64,000 bases of DNA from an uncultured Muribaculaceae bacterium (GTDB taxonomy: Bacteria; Bacteroidota; Bacteroidia; Bacteroidales; Muribaculaceae): assembly GCA_910586975.1 (NCBI GenBank), contig CAJUKX010000005.1, positions 1 through 64,000 on the forward strand. The letters run 5' to 3'. Position numbers and translations under genes: made by a program. The notes under the pieces were generated by a model. It saw only the letters and a program-made list of their open reading frames with translations. It searched no databases and was not told where the DNA came from. Shown one piece after another: positions 1-6,836 of the stretch (its first letter is position 1; every line of letters begins with the position of its first letter).

Positions 1-23
1 TAATTAAAAATCAATCATATAAC

Positions 24-45
24 TGACAAAAATTAATTTTTGTCA
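24..45. promoter_or_regulatory. 22-bp perfect palindrome, possible operator
   Basis: A perfect palindrome whose half-site reads TGACAAAAATT. TTGTC half-sites recur downstream at about 84, 117 and 150. The last three are 33 bp apart, near three helical turns. It looks like a dimeric regulator site, but the protein that binds it is unknown. The nearby Crp/Fnr-type regulator is a natural guess only. Confidence 0.45.
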
Positions 46-148
46 TCTACTAAACAATATTCCCCAAATTTATACTAATAAAATTGTCGGTATACCAAAA
101 ATCTAATTTCTCAATTTTGTCGCTTTCCCCTTAATTTGTATGATTGAA

Positions 149-180
149 TTTGTCACTTTCCCAAAAATCATGTATCTTTG
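149..180 (+). promoter_or_regulatory. Consensus Bacteroidota promoter reading toward the crp 3' end
   Basis: TTTG at 149-152, a 20-nt spacer and TATCTTTG at 173-180 match the -33/-7 consensus. The predicted start is about 186. The only thing downstream on this strand is a short transcript ending at the hairpin at 242-263, or a weak 43-codon frame (193-324) antisense to the regulator gene. The -33 element lies inside a 14-bp direct repeat (116-129 and 149-162, one mismatch), so the promoter looks regulated. Confidence 0.5.
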
Positions 181-241
181 CACTCAGTAAAGATGGGCGC
201 TTATGAGAGCCACAACAATTTTACATCCAATAAAAATAAAA

Positions 242-263
242 ACTCTCAACAAATGTTGAGAGT
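242..263 (-). terminator. Rho-independent terminator of the Crp/Fnr gene
   Basis: Nine-base arms (ACTCTCAAC and its complement) enclose a 4-nt loop. On the minus strand the hairpin is followed by a T-rich run (complement of AATAAAAATAAAA). It lies just after the stop of the regulator gene. Confidence 0.7.
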
Positions 264-271
264 CAAGGCTT

Positions 272-847
272 TTAACACTGATTTCCGTTATTTTTGCGCA
301 ATCGGCTCAGATGTGTGGGCGTGATTTTCAGAAAAGAAGCGATGTCTTTGAGAGAAAAGAGATCAAAAAGGTCGGGATGCCGATTGATAAGGTCTTCATA
401 TCGTTGCTGTGGTGTCTTGACATATAAATCTACGTATCTATCGTATACCGTGCCATAAACAGCTTCTGTGGCGTGCATTACCATATCTTTGAAATAAGGA
501 TCTGAGGACATCATTGCTTTCAATTCTTTTGATGTAATGCAGTATATGTCACAATCTGATGTGGCAACAATGGCTACCGTCGCATTTTGATTATGTGAAA
601 AGTGACGCCAGTCGCCAACAAATCCGTTGCCAAACACAAGCCCCATCACATACTCTGTGCCATCTGCTGAACGAGCCACATATTTGAGCGTGCCGGATTG
701 GATAAATCCGAAATATCGGCCAACCTCGCCGATTGAGACAAATTCCTCGCCTTTGGCAAAATGTCGCAGTGAGCCCTTGTTGACGCAAACCTCGCGCCAA
801 GCATCTACGTCAATATGTTCGATATATGTATTGAAATTCTTAGTCAT
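272..847 (-). CDS. Crp/Fnr family transcriptional regulator
   Basis: 191 aa. Residues about 20-125 have the cyclic-nucleotide-binding beta-roll pattern (GEEFVSIGEVGRYFGFIQSG). Residues about 148-186 form a short winged-helix HTH ending in LKITPTHLSRLRK. There is no Cys cluster for an Fnr iron-sulfur centre, so the effector cannot be read from the sequence. It is transcribed divergently from the oxalate genes across 337 bp, which makes it the obvious candidate regulator of frc-oxc; that link is inference. Two minus-strand -7 boxes lie upstream. Family call is firm, target is not. Confidence 0.9.
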   Translation of the reverse strand: MTKNFNTYIEHIDVDAWREVCVNKGSLRHFAKGEEFVSIGEVGRYFGFIQSGTLKYVARSADGTEYVMGLVFGNGFVGDWRHFSHNQNATVAIVATSDCDIYCITSKELKAMMSSDPYFKDMVMHATEAVYGTVYDRYVDLYVKTPQQRYEDLINRHPDLFDLFSLKDIASFLKITPTHLSRLRKNNGNQC

Positions 848-870
848 ATAATTTAGAGCTTGTTTAAAAA

Positions 871-940
871 CAAATGTAAACGACAGGACATATCACTCCG
901 GTATTGTATGATAATCCGCGGGTTACCATAAGCAAAGTTA
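871..940 (-). promoter_or_regulatory. Two candidate -7 boxes for the Crp/Fnr gene
   Basis: On the minus strand TACATTTG (871-878) and TAACTTTG (933-940) both fit TAnnTTTG. They would give leaders of roughly 17 and 80 nt. No good -33 TTTG is seen at the usual spacing for either. Confidence 0.4.
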
Positions 941-1041
941 GTGTTTATTTTTGAGAAAAGCTCACGAATGGCTTAAATAAGTGAAGCATCACTATATATA
1001 ACGTTTAGCATTAATATTGAGGCCAATTACGGAGTTCTCAA

Positions 1042-1131
1042 ATGTCAAAGATTATAAAATTCATTGTATATTTTTTCGGGGAAATAACTTTTTTAACGGT
1101 TTGGTTGTTTTATTTTCAAACATTTATGTAA
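1042..1131 (+). CDS. Possible 29-aa single-span membrane peptide
   Basis: ATG to TAA with GGAG seven bases before the start. The product starts MSKIIKFIVYFFGE and continues with a hydrophobic stretch ending FYFQTFM, enough for one membrane helix. It lies 53 bp before frc on the same strand. No family is recognised. AT-rich spacers give such frames by chance, so this is tentative. Confidence 0.25.
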   Translation: MSKIIKFIVYFFGEITFLTVWLFYFQTFM

Positions 1132-1184
1132 CAAGCATAAAACATAAAACACACACTAACATAAAATACTAAAACAAATTTGTT

Positions 1185-2483
1185 ATGAATTACGCACCTC
1201 TTCAAGGTATTAAGGTTGTTGACTTCACAAATGTACAGTCAGGCCCTTCATGTACTCAAATGCTCGCTTGGCTCGGAGCCGAAGTAATCAAGATTGAACG
1301 TCCGGGTTCGGGCGATGCCACTCGTAAGGAACTTCAGTTTGACCCCGACTGCCCGAGCTACTACTTCCTCCAGCTCAACTCAGATAAGAAATCACTGGCA
1401 CTTGATGCCGCCACCCCCGACGGTAAAGAAATTCTTACCAAACTTATTCAGGGTGCCGATATATTTATTGAAAACCTGCACCCCGGAGCTATGGATAAAC
1501 TTGGATTCAGCTGGGAAGAAGTTCACAAGCTTAATCCTAAATGTATTTACGGTACAATCAAGGGCTTCCCTGTATCGTCGCGTTTTGCCAACCTTAAGGC
1601 ATACGAGCCTGTAGCACAGGTTACAGCTGCCGCCGCCACTACAACCGGTTGGTGGGAAGGTCCCGACAATATGCCTACTCAGAGCGGTGCTGCTCTTGGC
1701 GACTCTAATACCGGTATGCACATGCTTATCGGTCTGCTTGCCGCCCTTATGCAGCGCGAAAAGACCGGCGAAGGCGTATATGTATATCAGTCAATGCACA
1801 ATGCTTGCTTGAACCTCTGCCGTATCAAGACCCGCGACCAGCTAACACTCGACCGCATCGGTTATCTTACACAGTATCCTCAGTATCCTAATGAAAAGTT
1901 CCCCGACTACGTTCCCCGTTCGGGTAATCAGGAAGGCTCAGGCGTACTTGGCTGGACTTACAAATGTAAGGGCTGGGAAACCGATCCTAATGCTTACGCT
2001 TACATTATCCTTCAGCGTGGCGCTAAAGACTTTGAAAAGGCTTGCCAGGGATTAGGCTTCGAGGATTGGCTTACTAATCCTGATTTCAACACCGCCGATG
2101 CCCGCGACCGTCACAAACAGGAAATCTACAAACGTATCGGCGACTGGGCAATCCAGCGCGACAAGTATGAGGTAGTCAAAGAGCTTGCTCCTTATGGAGT
2201 GCCCTGCGCACCTGTCATCAATACCAAGGAGCTTATGGAAGACCAGAGCCTCTACGATGGCAATACACTTGTGAAGATCAACCAGGGCGGCAAGGTTGGC
2301 GAATTCGTAACTGTAGGTTGCCCCTTCACCATGAGCAACTATACTCCTACCTACGGACCGTGTCCTACCTTGGGCGGCAATACCGATGAGGTGCTCGCTT
2401 CACTGGGCTACTCTGCCGAAGATATGGCCAAGTTCAAGGCTAACGGCACAACAGCCCCCATGCCTAAGGCTGAAACTAAATAA
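1185..2483 (+). CDS. frc: Formyl-CoA:oxalate CoA-transferase
   Basis: 432 aa class III CoA-transferase. It moves CoA from formyl-CoA to oxalate, giving oxalyl-CoA and formate, in the cytoplasm. The N-terminus GIKVVDFTNVQSGPSCTQ and the catalytic-Asp motif GAALGDSNTGMHM (Asp about 173, equivalent to Asp169 of the Oxalobacter enzyme) are clear. Length matches the family (about 428). The next gene is the oxalyl-CoA decarboxylase, which rules strongly for Frc over a general CaiB-type enzyme. Chosen start is the only ATG consistent with the conserved N-terminus. Confidence 0.95.
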   Translation: MNYAPLQGIKVVDFTNVQSGPSCTQMLAWLGAEVIKIERPGSGDATRKELQFDPDCPSYYFLQLNSDKKSLALDAATPDGKEILTKLIQGADIFIENLHPGAMDKLGFSWEEVHKLNPKCIYGTIKGFPVSSRFANLKAYEPVAQVTAAAATTTGWWEGPDNMPTQSGAALGDSNTGMHMLIGLLAALMQREKTGEGVYVYQSMHNACLNLCRIKTRDQLTLDRIGYLTQYPQYPNEKFPDYVPRSGNQEGSGVLGWTYKCKGWETDPNAYAYIILQRGAKDFEKACQGLGFEDWLTNPDFNTADARDRHKQEIYKRIGDWAIQRDKYEVVKELAPYGVPCAPVINTKELMEDQSLYDGNTLVKINQGGKVGEFVTVGCPFTMSNYTPTYGPCPTLGGNTDEVLASLGYSAEDMAKFKANGTTAPMPKAETK

Positions 2484-2501
2484 AATATCCGCATAACTGA
2501 C

Positions 2502-2525
2502 GGAGGGGACGCCGCAGTCCCCTCC
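2502..2525 (+). terminator. Hairpin between frc and oxc
   Basis: Arms GGAGGGGAC and its exact complement (9 bp), loop GCCGCA, followed by ATTTTG. The T-run is short, so it may be a partial terminator or an mRNA-stabilising structure that changes the frc:oxc ratio. Confidence 0.55.
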
Positions 2526-2565
2526 ATTTTGTAATCTAAGCAATAAAAACACATAGAATTATATC

Positions 2566-4335
2566 ATGTCAACCACAACAACTCAAAACAACGCTGCTAC
2601 ACCTGCAGCTCCATCATATCCAAATCAAGTTACAGGCATGTGGGTGCTTGCCCGTTCGCTCGTAATGATGGGCGTCAAAGAGATGTATGGCCTTGTAGGT
2701 ATTCCTGTCACCGAACTCGCATACCTCTGTCAGGAGCAGGGAATCCGATTTGTAGGTTTCCGCCATGAACAGCAGGCCGGTATGGCAGCCCAGACACACG
2801 GTTATCTTACCAAGACTCCGGGTGTGCTGCTCACAGTATCATCGCTTGGCTTCCTCAACGGTCTTACAGCCACAACCAACGCCACTGTCAATTGCTACCC
2901 GATGATTCAGATTTCGGGTTCAAGCGTACGCGAACCTATCGACCTGCAGCAAGGTACATACGAAGGTCTCGATCAGCTCGCCATTGCCAAACCTCTTGTC
3001 AAGGCCGCTTATCGAGTAAATGATATCAAAGACATCCCCACAGCCGTTGTACGCGCATATCGTGCAGCCGTCAGCGGACGCCCCGGTGGTGTATATCTTG
3101 ATGTTACCACACCCTGTCTCGGTGCAATCATCGACCGCGATGAAGCCGAAAAACTTTTCTATAAGCCCGTGGATGTATGTCCGGCCGTAGCTCCCTCAAA
3201 GGAATCTGTAGACCGCGCCATGCAGCTCATAGCCGGCGCCAAGCGTCCTGCCCTTATCCTCGGTAAGGGTGCGGCATACGCACAGGTCGAAAATGAGCTT
3301 AAGGAATTTGTTGAAAAAACCGGAATTCCTTACTATTCAATGTCAATGGCCAAGGGCTTGCTCCCCGATGACGGACCTCTGAGCGCACTTTCGTGCCGTA
3401 CCACCATTATGGAAACCGCCGATGTGGTAGTACTTGTAGGCGCACGTCTCAATTGGCTGCTTTCGCGTGGCCACGGCAAGTGGGCAAAGAATCAGAACCT
3501 GAAGTTTGTCCAGATTGACATTGACCCGCAGGAAATAGACTGCAACGTACCTATCGCAGCGCCCGTTATCGGCGACCTCAAGACCTCGCTCGATGCCATG
3601 CTTGCGGCTCTGCCCTCGTATAAGCTCAGTATTGACCCCCAGTGGGTACCTTCGCTTCAGGCCGAGACCAAGGCCAAGGATGCCAAGTTTGCACAGCGCC
3701 TTAAGGATGCGGCTACAGCATCACCCATGACCCACTGGACCGCCCTCAATGTAATCAAGCCTATCCTCGAAGCCAATCCTGATGTAATTTTGGTTAACGA
3801 GGGTGCCAATACACTCGATGATACACGCGATACCATCACCTTGTCAAAGCCTCGTCAGCGCATCGACTGTGCCACATGGGCCATCATGGGTATGGGCATG
3901 GGTTCGGTAGTAGGTGCCGCTGTATCTACGGGCAAGCAGGTTGTAGCTATCGAAGGCGACAGCGCATTCGGTTTCTCAGGCATGGATTTCTCAACCATCT
4001 GTCGTTTCAAGCTGCCGGCTACAGTGATTATTTTCAACAACGGCGGTATCTACAACGGTATCGGTGAAAATATGAGTAAGGAAGGCGAAGCCCCCTATGG
4101 CGATCCGGCTCCTACCACCCTCGATATCCGTGCCCGATACGACAAACTCGGCGAAGCCTTTGGCGCAGATACCTATTACGTAACCACACCTCAGGAGCTT
4201 GACACAGCACTCAAGGCTGCCCTTGCATCCCGTCGTCCTACCCTCATTGACGTTCAACTCGGTGCTGATTCAGGCAAAGAATCAGGCCACATCGGATACC
4301 TCAATCCTGCTTCTCTCCAGAACGTTATAGTATAA
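2566..4335 (+). CDS. oxc: Oxalyl-CoA decarboxylase
   Basis: 589 aa thiamine-diphosphate enzyme that splits oxalyl-CoA to formyl-CoA and CO2; Frc recycles the formyl-CoA. Visible marks are the catalytic Glu in GFRHEQQAG (about residue 67), ALILGKGAAYAQ and VVLVGARLNWLLSRGHGKW of the central (ADP-binding) domain, the TPP motif GDSAFGFSGMDFSTICRF then IIFNNGG, and the C-terminal ESGHIGYLNP lid that covers the substrate. An N-terminal Thr/Ala-rich tail of about 20 residues makes it slightly longer than the Oxalobacter enzyme (568). Proton consumption here is known to support acid tolerance and energy gain when coupled to oxalate/formate exchange. Confidence 0.96.
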   Translation: MSTTTTQNNAATPAAPSYPNQVTGMWVLARSLVMMGVKEMYGLVGIPVTELAYLCQEQGIRFVGFRHEQQAGMAAQTHGYLTKTPGVLLTVSSLGFLNGLTATTNATVNCYPMIQISGSSVREPIDLQQGTYEGLDQLAIAKPLVKAAYRVNDIKDIPTAVVRAYRAAVSGRPGGVYLDVTTPCLGAIIDRDEAEKLFYKPVDVCPAVAPSKESVDRAMQLIAGAKRPALILGKGAAYAQVENELKEFVEKTGIPYYSMSMAKGLLPDDGPLSALSCRTTIMETADVVVLVGARLNWLLSRGHGKWAKNQNLKFVQIDIDPQEIDCNVPIAAPVIGDLKTSLDAMLAALPSYKLSIDPQWVPSLQAETKAKDAKFAQRLKDAATASPMTHWTALNVIKPILEANPDVILVNEGANTLDDTRDTITLSKPRQRIDCATWAIMGMGMGSVVGAAVSTGKQVVAIEGDSAFGFSGMDFSTICRFKLPATVIIFNNGGIYNGIGENMSKEGEAPYGDPAPTTLDIRARYDKLGEAFGADTYYVTTPQELDTALKAALASRRPTLIDVQLGADSGKESGHIGYLNPASLQNVIV

Positions 4336-4346
4336 AAAACACTATT

Positions 4347-4383
4347 GGCAGCATGGCCGGGCCGTGGCCAAGGCTGTGCTGCC
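4347..4383 (+). terminator. Bulged hairpin between oxc and transporter gene
   Basis: Outer arms GGCAGCA/TGCTGCC and inner arms TGGCC/GGCCA form a bulged GC-rich stem. It has no T-run, so an intercistronic stability or partial-termination role is more likely than full termination. Confidence 0.4.
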
Positions 4384-4419
4384 GATATACTTATTTCATA
4401 ACTATTTATAAAAAATTTT

Positions 4420-5400
4420 ATGGGACATATCTTACTATATGCCATAGTCCCTATATTTGTGATTATGGCGCTCGGCTACTATTCAGGTAAAGCCGGCTCT
4501 TTCACAGGAGAGAATGCCCGAACGCTCAATAAGGTAGTACTTAATTACGCATTGCCGGCAGCCCTTTTCCTCTCGATCGTAAAGGCAAACCGCCAGATGC
4601 TCAGCGTTGACGTCAAGCTCACCATCATATCGTTTGTGGTGCTTATAGCATGTTTCTTCCTTGTATACTTTGTATTCCGCTGGTTCTATAAGGACAGTAT
4701 AGCCGAGTCGGCCGTATCGGCTCTTATCAGTGGTTCTCCAACCATCGGCTTCCTCGGTTTTGCCGTACTTCAGCCTATCTTCGGCGACAGCCCGAGTGTT
4801 GGCCTTGTGATTGCCATCATATCTATTGAAGTAAATGCCATAGGTATTCCTATCGGTCTTGCTCTCATCAATGCCGGACGTCAGTCCAAGACTCCGCTTG
4901 CCCCCGGCGAGAAGAAGCCAAATCCCTGGATGCCTGTTATAAACGCGCTTAAAGAACCTGTGGCATGGGCACCGATCCTTGCCGTAGTTCTGGTACTCTG
5001 CGGACTTAAGTGGCCGGCATATCTTGATCCTTCATTCAAGCTTATATCCGGTGCCAACGCATCAGTAGCGGTATTTGCCGCCGGTATCACCCTTTCTTCT
5101 GTAAGTATCAAGATCAACGGACAGGCTCTGATGGGATCATTCCTCAAGCTCATCATTATGCCTCTGTCACTGCTTGTAGTAGGTATCATCTTCAAGATGG
5201 ATCCTCTTAACCTCAAGATGCTTGTTCTTGCAGGCGCTCTGCCCCCTGCCTTCTCAGGTATAATGATTGCCAGCAAATACAACACTTACGTTGCAACCGG
5301 TACTTCTTCACTTGCCTTCTCAACCCTTCTGTTCATGGGCTTCTGCCCGCTATGGTTGTGGATTACCGAAATGGCAATAAAGATGTTCCATCTGGCTTAA
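4420..5400 (+). CDS. AEC-family permease, probable oxalate/formate carrier (YfdV-like)
   Basis: 326 aa with about ten hydrophobic segments in two repeats of five, the auxin efflux carrier/malonate permease fold. The N-terminal half has FLSIVKANRQ and SGSPTIGFLGFAV; the C-terminal half has GANASVAVFAAGITLSS and the family-typical AGALPPAFSGIMIASKY. It sits 84 bp after oxc. E. coli has an AEC protein (YfdV) in its frc-oxc locus, so a role in oxalate uptake or oxalate/formate exchange is the best inference. No OxlT-type MFS gene is present here. Substrate is not proven by sequence. Confidence 0.85.
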   Translation: MGHILLYAIVPIFVIMALGYYSGKAGSFTGENARTLNKVVLNYALPAALFLSIVKANRQMLSVDVKLTIISFVVLIACFFLVYFVFRWFYKDSIAESAVSALISGSPTIGFLGFAVLQPIFGDSPSVGLVIAIISIEVNAIGIPIGLALINAGRQSKTPLAPGEKKPNPWMPVINALKEPVAWAPILAVVLVLCGLKWPAYLDPSFKLISGANASVAVFAAGITLSSVSIKINGQALMGSFLKLIIMPLSLLVVGIIFKMDPLNLKMLVLAGALPPAFSGIMIASKYNTYVATGTSSLAFSTLLFMGFCPLWLWITEMAIKMFHLA

Positions 5401-5417
5401 CGGTTTATCATAATAAT

Positions 5418-5472
5418 AACAGCAACAAGGTTGCATCCCGCATGTAAGCAAGGATGCAACCTTGTTGCTGTT
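5418..5472. terminator. Bidirectional terminator, 21-bp arms
   Basis: Perfect 21-bp inverted repeat (5418-5438 and 5452-5472, arms beginning AACAGCAACAAGG) with a 13-nt loop. It separates the convergent transporter and flavodiiron genes. Confidence 0.85.
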
Positions 5473-5493
5473 TATGCTGTGTTGCTTAATGGT

Positions 5494-6681
5494 TTACAAT
5501 GCCTTCACAAAGTCGCGGCCATATTGGCGGCAGCTTTCCAGCGAATTATTGTCGGGTACCCAGTTCATATTCAACGGAGGCAATACCGCAGGTATTCCGG
5601 CGTCCTCAAGATGAGCCTGTATTACCTTGGTGCCGGTCGGAGCCCAGCCGTACGAGCCGAATGCCGCGCTTTTCTTGCCTTTGAGCTTTAGGCCGTGGAT
5701 CATTTCGAGTAATCCGGCTATGGCGTATGACACACCGGTGTTGATTGTAGGACATCCTACCAATACAGCCTTTGAATGGAATACCTCAGTGAGGATGTCG
5801 TTCTTGTCGTGATGGGCGGCATTGAAGAGCTTTACAGTTACTGCAGGATCAGCCTCACCTATACCCTCGGCTATACATTCGGCCATGCGTCGGGTCGACG
5901 ACCACATGGTATCGTAAACTATCGTAATCTGATTGAGGTTATAATTCTCACACCATTTGGTGTACATTTCGATAATTTTCTCAGGATTGTCTTTCCATAT
6001 CACGCCGTGGCTCGGGGCTATCATGTCTATTTCAAGTCCCAGCCCGAGCAATTCTGCAATTTTCTTCTTAACCATTGGGTTAAACGGAGCCAGAATATTG
6101 GCGTAATACTTCTCGGCTTCAGCCATTATGATGCCTTCGTCTACTGTGTCGTTGAACAGGCTTTCAGATGCGAGGTGCTGCCCGAATCCGTCGTTTGAGA
6201 AAAGTATATTGTCACCCTTGAGATATGTGAACATGGTGTCGGGCCAGTGCAGCATCGGTGCTTCAATGAACATGAGCGTTGTATCGCCAAGCGAGAGGGT
6301 GTCGCCGGTGTGTACGTTCACAAAATTCCAGTCCTGATGATAATGACCGCGCATTATATTCTCGCCGTTTTTGGTGCAGTAAATGGGCGTGTCGGGTATG
6401 TAGCGCATGAGTTCGGGTAGAGCACCGCTGTGGTCTATCTCATTATGATTCATTATGATGTAATCAATCTTCGACAGATCAATCTCATCTTTCAGTCTCT
6501 CTACAAACTCTTTGTCAAACGGTTGCCACACGGTGTCGATCAGTGCCACTTTCTTGTCGCGTACAAGATATGAATTGTAGCTTGAGCCTCGGTGAGTAGA
6601 TAATTCATCGCCGTGAAATTTGGTCAGTTGCCAGTCGGTCTTGCCAACCCATGTTACATGTTGTGAGATTAGTTTACCCAT
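5494..6681 (-). CDS. Flavodiiron protein (A-type flavoprotein, O2/NO reductase)
   Basis: 395 aa. The N-terminal metallo-beta-lactamase domain carries all diiron ligands: His79, Glu81 and Asp83 (HNEIDHSG), His145, Asp164 and His225 (APSHGVIW). The C-terminal flavodoxin domain starts near residue 252 (TIVYDTMWSSTRRMAE) and binds FMN. The family reduces O2 to water or NO to N2O in anaerobes, using electrons from rubredoxin or similar carriers. It lacks a rubredoxin extension. Divergent transcription from pyruvate:ferredoxin oxidoreductase, an O2-sensitive enzyme, suggests a protective role. Whether O2 or NO is the main substrate cannot be told. Confidence 0.94.
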   Translation of the reverse strand: MGKLISQHVTWVGKTDWQLTKFHGDELSTHRGSSYNSYLVRDKKVALIDTVWQPFDKEFVERLKDEIDLSKIDYIIMNHNEIDHSGALPELMRYIPDTPIYCTKNGENIMRGHYHQDWNFVNVHTGDTLSLGDTTLMFIEAPMLHWPDTMFTYLKGDNILFSNDGFGQHLASESLFNDTVDEGIIMAEAEKYYANILAPFNPMVKKKIAELLGLGLEIDMIAPSHGVIWKDNPEKIIEMYTKWCENYNLNQITIVYDTMWSSTRRMAECIAEGIGEADPAVTVKLFNAAHHDKNDILTEVFHSKAVLVGCPTINTGVSYAIAGLLEMIHGLKLKGKKSAAFGSYGWAPTGTKVIQAHLEDAGIPAVLPPLNMNWVPDNNSLESCRQYGRDFVKAL

Positions 6682-6836
6682 TTTTAACGACTTATTGATA
6701 AATATACTGCAAATTTCGGGAGAAATTTTGTAATATGCAAGTGTCTGAACATGCTAAGTAAATGTGGTGTTATATACATAGGGCATGTTTCCCGAAAAGC
6801 TCCAAGTATACGTATATAAATATCATAGTTACAAAT

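Larger units (their letters stand above)
848..1184. other. Intergenic region between regulator and oxalate operon
   Basis: An AT-rich 337-bp divergent spacer. It holds two regulator-facing -7 boxes and one small hydrophobic frame (1042-1131). No consensus promoter for frc could be picked out. No tRNA or repeat was seen. Confidence 0.5.

Noticed and set aside
193..324. 43-codon frame after the promoter at 149-180
   Set aside because: Its second half is antisense to the conserved end of the Crp/Fnr gene and its first half is low complexity; kept only as part of the promoter finding.
6762..6836. 25-residue N-terminal extension of pyruvate:ferredoxin oxidoreductase
   Set aside because: Residues do not match the family, whose proteins begin at the MDGCTAA region; the ATG at 6837 is preferred.
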